Shown here: positions 9,050-16,357 of the stretch, piece after piece
How the letters are laid out: every line of letters begins with the position of its first letter
How positions within the stretch are numbered: the first letter of the stretch is position 1
Assembly (NCBI GenBank): GCA_964461835.1
Contig: CAYWVO010000057.1
Location: 1-16,731, forward strand
DNA length: 16,731 bases
From: CAYWVO01 sp964461835
GTDB taxonomy: Bacteria; Zixibacteria; MSB-5A5; WJJR01; JAJRUJ01
Reading direction: 5' to 3'
Translations under genes and position numbers: made by a program
The notes under the pieces: generated by a model
Databases searched by the model: none
What the model was told of the DNA's origin: nothing
What the model saw: the letters and a program-made list of their open reading frames with translations, nothing else

Positions 9050-9231
9050 AGTAGGGCAGCTGGCCGACCATTTTATGGTGAGGTTTTGTTATCCAGTCAA
9101 TCCCCCACTCCACCCCGGTCTCCGGAAAAACCGGAGATTCAGTTCCTTCAGCCGGCACCGGAGGGAACTTTATCGTAGACTACCCTAAACCATGACCGAG
9201 TTCGGCAAGGTCGATCTCGGCCCTGCCTTTT
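9050..9231 (+). ncRNA. Candidate structured RNA, class unknown
   Basis: A stretch of about 180 nt between the repeats and the GNAT gene folds well by eye. Its ends can pair: GGCAG (9055-9059), GGCC (9062-9065) and GACC (9066-9069) with CTGCC (9223-9227), GGCC (9219-9222) and GGTC (9209-9212). Inside are two strong hairpins: TCTCCGG-AAAAA-CCGGAGA (9119-9137, perfect) and AGTTCCTTC/GAGGGAACT (9141-9149 and 9161-9169). Four T follow at 9228-9231. The 3' end can instead form a local terminator-like stem GGCAAGG/CCCTGCC (9204-9210 and 9221-9227). I recognise no tmRNA, RNase P, SRP, 6S or known riboswitch motif. It could be a small RNA or a leader of the GNAT gene. Confidence 0.4.
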
Positions 9232-9474
9232 CATTTGGGATAAGTTATAACCGCTAACTGATCACACCATCAGTTGTCATTACTTTAAGTCACTTTAAGA
9301 GATTTCTCTAACACATTGCATGTGCTTGGGGGCATGGTCTGATTTACTCCTGGCAACTACACGCGCACATGTGGCGTTTCAGGTCCGCCGCAGGTCCCTG
9401 GAATCGAACTATTTCAGAGGAATGGCGTGCCGGTTCCTCTTTTTATTAATGCTTTCCCGCTGTATCTTCACTTT
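9232..9474. promoter_or_regulatory. Dyad-rich, AT-richer region upstream of the GNAT gene
   Basis: No gene is seen. Several small symmetric sites crowd here: AACTGAT-CACACC-ATCAGTT (9256-9275), a direct repeat ACTTTAAG at 9282-9289 and 9292-9299 (start spacing 10 bp, one helical turn), AGAGATTTCTCT (9298-9309), CACAT-TGC-ATGTG (9312-9324) and CACATGTG (9366-9373). These look like protein-binding sites, but no regulator can be named. TATCTT (9463-9468) could be a -10 box for a nearly leaderless GNAT transcript. Confidence 0.3.
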
Positions 9475-9903
9475 ATGAATAATGAACACCTCCAAATTAA
9501 TATGGATGGGTCCGAAGAGGACGCCAAAACACTCGAATCCCGGCTGGAGCACTTCAATAAACAGCAGGCGGGATTCGATGATTCCAAACCGCTGCGGATT
9601 TCGGTGCGAGAAGAGAACGACAATCTTATCGGCGGCCTGGTCGGGGTCACCGGCTGGGGCTGGTTATATGTCTCAGTCTTGATTATCGATGAAGGCTATC
9701 GGGGTCAAGGCCTGGGCACGCGGCTTCTCATGGCTGCGGAGCAGGAGGCGTTAAGACGGGGGTGTGCTGACTCCTGTTTGACCACGTTTACTTTTCAGGC
9801 TCGGCCCTTCTACGAACGACATGGCTATGAAATCTTTGGAGAACTCGACGCCTACCCCCGCAACGAAAAACTATTCTTTATGCGCAAGCGGTTGGTTTCC
9901 TGA
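9475..9903 (+). CDS. GNAT family N-acetyltransferase
   Basis: The 142-residue protein has the GNAT fold pattern. An N-terminal arm (residues 12-28) is followed by strands with LIGGLVGVTG and LYVSVLIIDEGY, then the acetyl-CoA pyrophosphate-binding motif A, RGQGLGTRLL (76-85), and the late motif FQARPFYERHGYE (107-119), ending in FFMRKRL. Such proteins transfer acetyl from acetyl-CoA to an amine on a small molecule or protein; the substrate is unknown. I chose the ATG at 9475 because homologues of this subgroup begin about there. An in-frame GTG at 9427 with AGAGGA just upstream would add 16 mostly hydrophobic residues and is the alternative. The gene stands alone, and a repeat follows the stop. 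Confidence 0.88.
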   Translation: MNNEHLQINMDGSEEDAKTLESRLEHFNKQQAGFDDSKPLRISVREENDNLIGGLVGVTGWGWLYVSVLIIDEGYRGQGLGTRLLMAAEQEALRRGCADSCLTTFTFQARPFYERHGYEIFGELDAYPRNEKLFFMRKRLVS

Positions 9904-9918
9904 TTCAAGTAATGATAC

Positions 9919-9961
9919 CGGGTTTCTCGTCCGGTCCGCCCAGGCGGTCCTGACTCGGAAC
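9919..9961 (-). repeat. Palindromic repeat copy D with a different core
   Basis: The outer arm fragments CGGGTTTCTCG (9919-9929) and CTCGGAAC (9954-9961) match the arms of copies A-C in inverted orientation. The centre is a distinct hairpin, GG-T-CCGCC-CA-GGCGG-T-CC (9933-9950), related to the CCGCC/GGCGG cores of copies E and F. No GTAG head is seen. It lies between the convergent GNAT and OFOR transcripts. Confidence 0.55.
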
Positions 9962-9978
9962 GCCGATCACCTCCGTGC

Positions 9979-9996
9979 TTGAAGCAGGCACTTCAA
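9979..9996. repeat. Perfect hairpin beside the end of the OFOR operon
   Basis: TTGAAG (9979-9984), CAGGCA and CTTCAA (9991-9996) form a perfect 6-bp stem. On the minus strand the T-run lies between the korB' stop and the hairpin rather than after it, so it is not a standard intrinsic terminator. It might protect the transcript 3' end. Confidence 0.35.
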
Positions 9997-10003
9997 AAAA
10001 GAA

Positions 10004-10837
10004 TCAGGAGATATATTTTCCAGCGACTAACTTATTCCATTCTGCGACAAATTCCGGTCGTGGTTCATTCTTGTATTCACCGATGACGATCTTTTCGCAG
10101 GCCTGTTTTTCCGCAGTAGTGAGTTTATCGTAGCGGGATTTGCCAATCGAGTTCTTTTTCAACCACAGCAGGTAGTCTTTCCCCTCTTTGAGCGCATTTT
10201 TTCGGCCGAATCCCACCGGACAGGGCGTCAGAACTTCAATAAAGGCGAAGCCGGGTAGGGCAAGGCCCTTCTTGATCGCCTGCATGGTTTCATGTGGATA
10301 GGCAGTATTCCATTTGGCTACATAGGAGGCGCCGGCGCCGATTGCCAGTTGTGCCAGGTCAAAGGGACTCTCAATATTACCATACGGCGAGGTCATGGTC
10401 ACTCCGCGAATCGGCGTCGTCGGCGAGACCTGCGCACCGGTCATCCCATAGTTGTAATTGTTGATGCAGATGACGGTAAGGTCTACGTTACGTCGTGCGG
10501 CGTGAATAAAATGATTGCCGCCGATGCCCGCCAAATCGCCGTCGCCGGTGAACACTGCGACATGCAACTCAGGATTCGCCAACTTGATCCCGGTGGCGAA
10601 GGCAATGGCCCGGCCATGCGTCGTATGCAGCCCGTCGGCATCGATATACCCGGGCATCCGCGATGAACAACCGATCCCCGACACAAACGTGAGTTTGTCG
10701 ATATCCCATTTCAGGGCATCAATTGCCCGCATCGTACAATTGAGCACCGTCCCGTTCCCGCATCCCTGGCAGAAGATGGACGGCCACATATTGTCTTCGA
10801 GGTATTTTTCGCGAATATGTTTTCCGGCTTTGAACAT
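10004..10837 (-). CDS. korB: 2-oxoacid:ferredoxin oxidoreductase, beta subunit (second set)
   Basis: This 277-residue thiamine-pyrophosphate subunit belongs to an OFOR that oxidatively decarboxylates a 2-oxoacid, probably 2-oxoglutarate or a close relative, to acyl-CoA with ferredoxin as acceptor. The TPP/Mg motif is GDGD (98-101), continuing into GIGGNHFIHAARRN and ending at the NN pair (126-127). Four cysteines sit where the catalytic [4Fe-4S] cluster is bound in the family: Cys23 and Cys26 (FCQGC), Cys57 (GIGCSS) and Cys206 (LTPCPVG). The start at 10837 is set by a TGATG junction with korA' and an AGAGGAG site upstream; an open frame extends 23 codons further into korA' but is not family-like. 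It is the last gene of the operon. Confidence 0.93.
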   Translation of the reverse strand: MFKAGKHIREKYLEDNMWPSIFCQGCGNGTVLNCTMRAIDALKWDIDKLTFVSGIGCSSRMPGYIDADGLHTTHGRAIAFATGIKLANPELHVAVFTGDGDLAGIGGNHFIHAARRNVDLTVICINNYNYGMTGAQVSPTTPIRGVTMTSPYGNIESPFDLAQLAIGAGASYVAKWNTAYPHETMQAIKKGLALPGFAFIEVLTPCPVGFGRKNALKEGKDYLLWLKKNSIGKSRYDKLTTAEKQACEKIVIGEYKNEPRPEFVAEWNKLVAGKYIS

Positions 10838-12069
10838 CAGGCGCCCGCTCCTCTCACGCAATCGATAATCTCCTGCGGCGTATGCATCTCGCCGCCGATT
10901 TTCCACAATGGCACAACCTCACAACTGTCTCGAGCTACTTCTCGAACAACGTGATAGGTCTGCCCCAGGTTTAACTCGGGGACAAGGAGCCGTTTGCAGC
11001 GCTGAGATAACTCGGTAACTTGCTGTTCGGGAAACGGCCAGTTGGTAACAATACGCAGATGATCAATACGCTCACCACTCGCGCGCAATTCCTTGACCGC
11101 ATGAAATACCGTACGCGAGGTCACCCCGAAGCTGATGATACCGGTTGATTCGCCGTCGCCGTCCTGGTAATCAGTTTGCACACGGACAATCTCATCGGCA
11201 TTATCGCGTATTTTGCCGCACAGGCGTTGTACCAGTTTCTGATGATTCGGCTGGTTATCGGTGCTGGGATAGCCGGTTTCCACATGCGTCAGACCGGTAA
11301 TATACACATGATACCCGTCACCGAAATTCGCCATTTCCGGGATCTGGCTCCCGTCATCGATGAAGGGAAGGTAGTCCTGCTGACTTTGGCGGGTCTGTTT
11401 GCGCGGGACCAGATGCAGGTCGTCCCAGTTCGGCAACACGATTTTCTCGCGCGTATGCCCGATGATACCATCAGTCAACAAAATCACCGGCACGCGATAC
11501 CGCTCGGACAGGTTGAAGGCCTCGATCGTGAAATCCAGACATTCCTGCACCGTGGACGGTGACAGGGCAATCAGTTCGTAATCTCCATGGCTGCCCCACT
11601 TAGCCTGCATGATATCACCCTGGGCACCCTCGGTGGGCTGGCCGGTCGACGGTCCTGACCGCTGGACATTGGCAATCACACAGGGCGTTTCAGTCATCGC
11701 TGCGTATCCGATATTCTCCTGCATCAGCGAAAATCCCGGCCCACTGGTGGTGGTCATCGCCTTGGCGCCCGCCCACGAGGCCCCAATTACCGCACCAATT
11801 GAGGCGATTTCGTCTTCCATCTGGATACACGTGCCACCAATTTTCGGCATCAGGCGCGACATGATTTCCGCAGTCTCGGTAGCCGGGGTAATCGGGTATC
11901 CCGCAAAAAAACGGCAACCCGCGAGCACGGCTCCGTAGCCGATTGCAACATCTCCCTGAGCAAAGAGAACCTCACGGCCAATTGCCCGGCGCACCTGGCT
12001 GAAGTCACTCTCCGCGAACGGTCGCGCGGGAATGAACGATGGAGATGTTTTCTCGTCCGGCATGCTCAT
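10837..12069 (-). CDS. korA: 2-oxoacid:ferredoxin oxidoreductase, alpha subunit (second set)
   Basis: This 410-residue alpha subunit supplies the pyrimidine-binding side of the TPP site and the CoA/transketolase-C-like domains of an OFOR. Signatures are FFAGYPITPATE (about 54-65), GPGFSLMQEN (110-119), the RSGPSTGQPT loop (137-146) and DGIIGHTRE near 228-236. The KorC-type gamma domain is not fused on but is encoded by the preceding gene, as in korABC-type enzymes. The start ATG overlaps the korC' stop (ATGA), and the stop overlaps the korB' start, so all three are translationally coupled. It is a clear paralogue of the korA at 14027-15223. The charged 30-residue N-terminus differs from that copy. 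The substrate is inferred from family resemblance only. Confidence 0.93.
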   Translation of the reverse strand: MSMPDEKTSPSFIPARPFAESDFSQVRRAIGREVLFAQGDVAIGYGAVLAGCRFFAGYPITPATETAEIMSRLMPKIGGTCIQMEDEIASIGAVIGASWAGAKAMTTTSGPGFSLMQENIGYAAMTETPCVIANVQRSGPSTGQPTEGAQGDIMQAKWGSHGDYELIALSPSTVQECLDFTIEAFNLSERYRVPVILLTDGIIGHTREKIVLPNWDDLHLVPRKQTRQSQQDYLPFIDDGSQIPEMANFGDGYHVYITGLTHVETGYPSTDNQPNHQKLVQRLCGKIRDNADEIVRVQTDYQDGDGESTGIISFGVTSRTVFHAVKELRASGERIDHLRIVTNWPFPEQQVTELSQRCKRLLVPELNLGQTYHVVREVARDSCEVVPLWKIGGEMHTPQEIIDCVRGAGA

Positions 12070-12626
12070 GAAAGCGCCGCCTTCATCTCATCCAGTGCCT
12101 TTTGGCCCAGGGTAAATCCCTCATTGAATGCGCGTTCGTTGATCTCGATAAACTTCGCCGGCACATTCGCTTTCACAGCAGCGAGGAGCGCATCTCTGCT
12201 CACGACGCGGGTAATGGCACAAACGCTTCCCAGCATCACGATATTGGTCACGATCCGCTGTCCCAATTGATCGGCAACTTTCGTAAACGGGAGCCGGTAC
12301 ACTGCGGCTGCCTTGGGATGATCTTCCGCGGCCACCAGGTCCTCATCGATAATTACTGTGGCCCCTTCCTTAATGTCATCCGCGTACTTATCATACCCCG
12401 GCTGAGAAAGCGCTACCAGATAATCTGCCTCAATAACCATCGGGTAGTCGATCACTTCGTCCGCAATCACCACTTCCGAACGCGCCGCCCCACCCCTCGA
12501 CTCGGGACCGTACGATTGCGACTGCACGGCATTTTTCCCATCGGCTACCGCCGCCTCCCCGAGAATCACCCCGGCCAGGATCATGCCCTGCCCACCAAAT
12601 GCGGCAAATCGCAATTCTGTTCGCAT
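12066..12626 (-). CDS. korC: 2-oxoacid:ferredoxin oxidoreductase, gamma subunit (second set)
   Basis: This 186-residue gamma subunit carries the N-terminal FAAFGGQGMILAG motif (about 7-19) and SYGPESRGG (38-46), both hallmarks of the OFOR gamma domain. The subunit assembles with alpha and beta in the cytosol. The start at 12626 is chosen because the conserved domain begins at once; the frame is open 19 codons further, into the preceding gene. The ribosome site is weak (GGGGAAG, some 15 nt upstream), so expression may depend on coupling to the gene 10 nt upstream, which is another gamma subunit. It ends in an ATGA overlap with korA'. Sequence is clearly related to, but well diverged from, the other korC. 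Confidence 0.92.
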   Translation of the reverse strand: MRTELRFAAFGGQGMILAGVILGEAAVADGKNAVQSQSYGPESRGGAARSEVVIADEVIDYPMVIEADYLVALSQPGYDKYADDIKEGATVIIDEDLVAAEDHPKAAAVYRLPFTKVADQLGQRIVTNIVMLGSVCAITRVVSRDALLAAVKANVPAKFIEINERAFNEGFTLGQKALDEMKAALS

Positions 12627-12636
12627 ACTGTTCTCG

Positions 12637-13185
12637 CTACTTCCCCGCCAAGATCTCGGCACCGACGGCGGTGCCCTCTTCAAATGCCTGCAAGTTTATC
12701 CCTTCGGTCCCGGCAGGCACATTCTTTTTTATCGCCGCCGCCAAGGCATCCCTCGCCACCAACCCAAGCAACGAATTCATAAATCCCAAAACAACCATGT
12801 TAGCTATGATCTTCCGGCCAAATTTCTTGAACGCAATATCCGTTGCGCTGATACCATGTTTGGCGATACCGGCCGGCTCATTCGGTGAATCGGGAATTAC
12901 CAGATCTTTATCGTAAATAAGCGTACCACCGGAGCGCAACAGCGAGACAAAGCGGTCGTACGCGGGTTGCGACATCGCCACCAGAACATCCTGTTGTTCC
13001 GGCTCCAATTCGTAAATATCCCCCTCGGAGATTATCACGTCGCCGCGGCACTCGCCACCGCGTGACTCACTTCCGTAGGCCTGGTTTTGCAGCGCCTTCT
13101 TCCCATCCAGGACCGCCGATTGTCCCATGATATAACTGGAAAGCACAATCCCCTGACCACCGAACCCGGCAAAGCGAACAATCAC
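12637..13185 (-). CDS. korC: 2-oxoacid:ferredoxin oxidoreductase, gamma subunit (first set)
   Basis: This 182-residue gamma subunit starts directly with the conserved FAGFGGQGIVLSS motif (5-17), followed by AYGSESRGGECRGD (36-49). The start is GTG, overlapping the korB stop as GTGA, with a strong AGGAGG 7 nt upstream. It completes the first korDABC module. The next gene, 10 nt on, is a second gamma subunit, so two korC genes lie head to tail. Several residues distinguish this copy (GECRGD here, GAARSE in the other), suggesting long separate histories rather than a recent duplication. Confidence 0.92.
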   Translation of the reverse strand: MIVRFAGFGGQGIVLSSYIMGQSAVLDGKKALQNQAYGSESRGGECRGDVIISEGDIYELEPEQQDVLVAMSQPAYDRFVSLLRSGGTLIYDKDLVIPDSPNEPAGIAKHGISATDIAFKKFGRKIIANMVVLGFMNSLLGLVARDALAAAIKKNVPAGTEGINLQAFEEGTAVGAEILAGK

Positions 13186-14030
13186 GACGGCACCTCCTGC
13201 TGGACCTCAGCCACTGCTTTTCGTGTCAACTCATAGAGCTCGTTGACATATTCGGGTCGGTCACGATCGCAAAGTCTGCCGATAACGATGCGGTCCGCCA
13301 GTTCATCCTCACTCATACCTCCAGTCTTCTGAATCCGGATTGCTTTCTCTTTGAAGAGATGCAACATGTCGTTCGCGGTGCGCAAGCCCACGCGTCGGCC
13401 ATAGTTGTCCGGGCATTGTGAGACAATCTCGATAAAACTGAAGCCATTTTTCTCAATGGCATGCTGCATTGATTCCATCAATGGGAACACGTGGTATGTC
13501 GTCCAACGAGCCACATATGCGGCACCGGCGGTCGCCACCAGATCAGCGACCTTGAACGCCGGCTCCACATTATAGTGCGGTGTGGTGCTGGTTTGAACAC
13601 CCCGAGGGGTAGTCGGTGCGACCTGCCCACCGGTCATCCCGTAAATCATATTGTTGACCATGAATACCGATAAATCAATATTCCGCCGTGCCGCGTGAAT
13701 CAGGTGATTACCTCCAATCCCGGAGATATCCCCGTCCCCCGCAATACAAATTACCGTCAGGTCGGGGCGCATGATTTTCACGCCGGTCGCGAACGCAATC
13801 GGCCGACCGTGCGTGGTATGCAGTGTATCGGATTTGAAATACGGGCTGGGAATCCAGGACGAACAACCAATCCCCGAGACACACACCATTTTCTTCGAAT
13901 CTATACCGAGTTCTTCAATCGCGTTAACAAATGCATTTAACACGGTACCACAGCCACATCCCACGCAAAACCGGTGGGGCATGATCTCTTCGCGGACGTA
14001 ATCCATGAGGCGATGACGGTATTCGCTCAT
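13182..14030 (-). CDS. korB: 2-oxoacid:ferredoxin oxidoreductase, beta subunit (first set)
   Basis: This 282-residue TPP-binding subunit shows GDGD (98-101), GIGGNHLIHAARRN, the NN pair (126-127) and GMTGGQVAPTTP. The four expected [4Fe-4S] ligands are present: Cys22 and Cys25 (FCVGC), Cys56 (GIGCSS) and Cys206 (VSQCPDN). An additional Cys27 follows the first pair. Compared with the second-set beta subunit, the segment after the TPP site differs (RGVQTSTTPHYN here), and so does the loop after Cys206; both regions could affect substrate choice. Its ATG overlaps the korA stop (ATGA) and its stop overlaps the korC GTG start. Confidence 0.94.
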   Translation of the reverse strand: MSEYRHRLMDYVREEIMPHRFCVGCGCGTVLNAFVNAIEELGIDSKKMVCVSGIGCSSWIPSPYFKSDTLHTTHGRPIAFATGVKIMRPDLTVICIAGDGDISGIGGNHLIHAARRNIDLSVFMVNNMIYGMTGGQVAPTTPRGVQTSTTPHYNVEPAFKVADLVATAGAAYVARWTTYHVFPLMESMQHAIEKNGFSFIEIVSQCPDNYGRRVGLRTANDMLHLFKEKAIRIQKTGGMSEDELADRIVIGRLCDRDRPEYVNELYELTRKAVAEVQQEVPS

Positions 14031-15223
14031 GCCGACACCTCCTGAATCGCCCGGTGAATTTCTTCAACGGTGTGCGGGACTCCGCCGATACGCGACACCG
14101 GCACCACGCGACAATCGACGAATCGCTCAATTTCCCGGGAAATCTGCCCCAGGTTCATCTCCGGCACGAGAACCACATCTAATCCCCGGCAAAATTCTTC
14201 GACCTGCGTGCGAGCAAAAGGCCAAATGGTAATTAAACGCAAAAAATCAATCGGCATACCATCACCGCGTGCGGTCATCACCGCCCCCTGGGCGGGTCGC
14301 GAACTCGCGCCGTAGGAAATTACGCCGATTTTGGCGTCGCCGGATGGATCACGATCCTCAGCCACTCGGACAATCTGTTCCCGGTTGTCTTCGATCTTCT
14401 GATAAATGCGCCGAATCAGCACATCATGGACCTCCGGAGTGGTCACATCGCGCATCCCGTTGGATTTGTGGGTCGAGCCGGTCACATGGACATTTTGCCC
14501 CTCGCCGTAATGTGTCATTCCCGGAATCAGCTCACCACCGCCGAACACATCCTCGCCCGGTCTGGCGGCTTTGCGTTCGGTCAAGACATAAGTCTGGGGA
14601 TCGGGCATGGTTACACTTTCGCGGATATGACCGATTTCACCATCCATTAAAAAAATTACCGGAGTGCGGTACGTATCGGCCAGGTTGAAACAGTCCAGCA
14701 TCAGGTCCAGGCATTCCTGCACCGAATTCGGCGCCAGCGCAATAATATTATGATCGCCGTGCGTGCCCCAGCGCGCCTGCATCACGTCCCCTTGGGCGGG
14801 CTTGGTGGCCTGGCCGGTAGATGGTCCCGACCGTTGGACATTCACTACCACGCACGGTGTTTCGGTCATGATGCCATAGCCCAGGTTTTCCTGCATCAGT
14901 GAGAACCCTGGGCCGCTGGTTGCGGTCATGGTTCGCGCGCCGGTCCAGGAGGCGCCGATAATCGCCGCCATACTGGCCAGTTCGTCCTCCATCTGGATAC
15001 ATATCCCCCCGGCCCGGGGAAGTTCGGCGGACATCAACTCCGCAACTTCGCTGGCCGGGGTGATCGGATACCCGGCAAAGAAATTACATCCCGCATAAAT
15101 TGCCCCATAGGCGCAGGCTTCATCCCCCAGGATAAAGTACTGTTTCCCGGCCAGACGGCTCAGGTAATTCAACCGGTCTGCCGAGTACGTCCTGTTGATC
15201 ACTGCGGTTTGCGAGTTACTCAT
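14027..15223 (-). CDS. korA: 2-oxoacid:ferredoxin oxidoreductase, alpha subunit (first set)
   Basis: This 398-residue alpha subunit has FFAGYPITPASE (48-59), GPGFSLMQEN (104-113) and the RSGPSTGQAT loop (131-140), where the second-set copy has GQPT. The GEIGHIRE segment is also conserved. I place the start at the ATG at 15223 (MSNSQTAV), giving an 8-nt overlap with the ferredoxin stop; the frame is open 21 codons further, inside the ferredoxin gene. The ribosome site is weak, so translation probably depends on coupling to the ferredoxin. It forms the KorDABC complex with its neighbours, probably acting on 2-oxoglutarate or another 2-oxoacid such as a branched-chain one. Confidence 0.93.
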   Translation of the reverse strand: MSNSQTAVINRTYSADRLNYLSRLAGKQYFILGDEACAYGAIYAGCNFFAGYPITPASEVAELMSAELPRAGGICIQMEDELASMAAIIGASWTGARTMTATSGPGFSLMQENLGYGIMTETPCVVVNVQRSGPSTGQATKPAQGDVMQARWGTHGDHNIIALAPNSVQECLDLMLDCFNLADTYRTPVIFLMDGEIGHIRESVTMPDPQTYVLTERKAARPGEDVFGGGELIPGMTHYGEGQNVHVTGSTHKSNGMRDVTTPEVHDVLIRRIYQKIEDNREQIVRVAEDRDPSGDAKIGVISYGASSRPAQGAVMTARGDGMPIDFLRLITIWPFARTQVEEFCRGLDVVLVPEMNLGQISREIERFVDCRVVPVSRIGGVPHTVEEIHRAIQEVSA

Positions 15224-15416
15224 TGGTGATAATGATTGCGAATTCGGGGCACAGCAACTCGCATAGGCGGCACCCCACGCAATCATCCTCCTGCTTAATC
15301 ACCGGAACGTAGTATCCCTTCCGGTTTAATTGCTTCGATTTCTCGAAAATGTCCAGGGGACAGAATTCGATGCAGATGTCACAGCCTTTGCATAAATTCT
15401 CATCAACTTCGATCAA
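15216..15416 (-). CDS. korD: 2-oxoacid:ferredoxin oxidoreductase delta subunit (2[4Fe-4S] ferredoxin)
   Basis: This 66-residue ferredoxin-type subunit has two full cluster motifs: Cys9, Cys12, Cys15 and Cys19 (CKGCDICIEFC) and Cys46, Cys49, Cys52 and Cys56 (CVGCRLCELLC). It would carry electrons between the catalytic subunits and soluble ferredoxin. I place the start at TTG 15416 because GGAGG lies 7 nt ahead (15424-15428) and the family begins close to the first cysteine motif. A GTG at 15440 would add eight glycine-rich residues over that ribosome site. It is the first gene of the seven-gene operon and the only delta gene, so it may serve one or both OFOR sets. Confidence 0.9.
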   Translation of the reverse strand: MIEVDENLCKGCDICIEFCPLDIFEKSKQLNRKGYYVPVIKQEDDCVGCRLCELLCPEFAIIITNE

Positions 15417-15742
15417 GACCAGTCCTCCGCTCCCGTGCACGAAACCGTCCCCGAGGATCCCGGCTCGAGCGAACGTGTCTGAAATAGAGAGGTGAGAGAC
15501 GACTCTGCCGTGTGGCGCTCAAATCTTCCAGGCAATTGCCGCTTCGTCGGTCAGTCGTCTTCATCGCCGGATCACTACTCCAGGCCAAGATAATACCCAA
15601 CGGCTGGCTCGAAAAGCCTTTTTCGCGGAGGAGTATTGCGGCACCCCGGACAGGCATTCGTCTATTGCCTTTACTCCCTCCGGCGAACCGTGTATGTTCC
15701 GTCCGCAGGAGAAATGTGATATCAAATCGCCATTGCGTTACT
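15417..15742. promoter_or_regulatory. Divergent control region between the OFOR operon and the sigma-factor gene
   Basis: No gene is convincing here. On the plus strand TTTACT (15670-15675), a 17-nt spacer and TATGTT (15693-15698) could form a promoter for the sigma gene, with a start near 15705. On the minus strand I find no clear boxes for the OFOR operon. A small hairpin, CGAAAA-GCCT-TTTTCG, lies near 15610-15625. No ECF-type autoregulatory promoter was recognised. Confidence 0.3.
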
Positions 15743-16357
15743 ATGGTTGTCGATAGACCGGAAAATTCAGCCACATTGACCAATCCCGTAGAATGGATTG
15801 ACCGTCACGGTGAATACCTCCTGCGCTACGCGATGTTACGGGTAAAAAACCAGACGGTCGCGGAAGATTTGGTCCAGGAAACATTCCTCGCCGCGCTGAA
15901 AGGGCGAGATTCCTTCGCCGGACGATCGCACGAGCGCACCTGGCTGGTCGGTATTCTCAAGAACAAAATCGTCGATCATTTTCGCAAGGCGGCGCGGGAA
16001 TTGCCATTGGAGGAGCCAGATACGCACGCGGAAGGTCCCGATCCGGATTTCCAGCATACCGGCCCGCTGGCCGGCGCCTGGCAACCGGACAAGCAGCCCC
16101 AGGACTGGCTGATCGACCCGGGAGACATTGCCGAGCAGCGCGAGTTCTGGAAATATTTGAATCAGTGCTTAGATGAACTGCAGCAGCGCACCGCCATGGC
16201 CTTCGTGCTGCGGGAAATAGAGGATTTGCCACCCGAAGAAATTTGTAACATTATGGAGATCAGCGCGACTAATCTACGAGTAATGTTACATCGGGGACGG
16301 AAGCAATTGCGACGATGTCTCGAGTATAATTGGCTGGAAGACCGGAGCCACGCATGA
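15743..16357 (+). CDS. ECF-like sigma-70 family RNA polymerase sigma factor
   Basis: This protein of about 204 residues has region 2 (about 24-85), with the core-binding segment AEDLVQETFLAAL (40-52) and the -10-recognition segment ERTWLVGILKNKIVDHFRK (64-82). A long acidic linker (about 88-135) follows, then region 4 (about 140-193) with a helix-turn-helix around LPPEEICNIMEISATNLRVMLHRGRKQLR. It resembles the sigma group that is paired with a small zinc-binding anti-sigma protein, the RpoE-like group with NP-WxDxHG near the N-terminus. The start is uncertain: ATG 15743 lacks a ribosome site, while in-frame GTG 15716 (nine more residues) has AGGAG 4 nt upstream. The stop overlaps the anti-sigma start by ATGA. 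It may control distant genes or the divergent operon. Confidence 0.9.
   Translation: MVVDRPENSATLTNPVEWIDRHGEYLLRYAMLRVKNQTVAEDLVQETFLAALKGRDSFAGRSHERTWLVGILKNKIVDHFRKAARELPLEEPDTHAEGPDPDFQHTGPLAGAWQPDKQPQDWLIDPGDIAEQREFWKYLNQCLDELQQRTAMAFVLREIEDLPPEEICNIMEISATNLRVMLHRGRKQLRRCLEYNWLEDRSHA

Noticed and set aside
9050..9231. Assignment of the structured region to 6S RNA, tmRNA, RNase P or SRP RNA
   Set aside because: Size is near that of 6S RNA, but the fold by eye is multi-hairpin rather than one long bulged rod, and none of the conserved motifs of the other RNAs is present.
9385..9420. Sequence GGAATCGAAC resembling the T loop of a minus-strand tRNA
   Set aside because: The flanks do not pair to form a T stem, and no anticodon or acceptor stem can be built around it.
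15512..15742. Long N-terminal extension of the sigma factor
   Set aside because: The frame is open, but the extra residues do not resemble the sigma family, and promoter-like and ribosome-site sequences lie within it.
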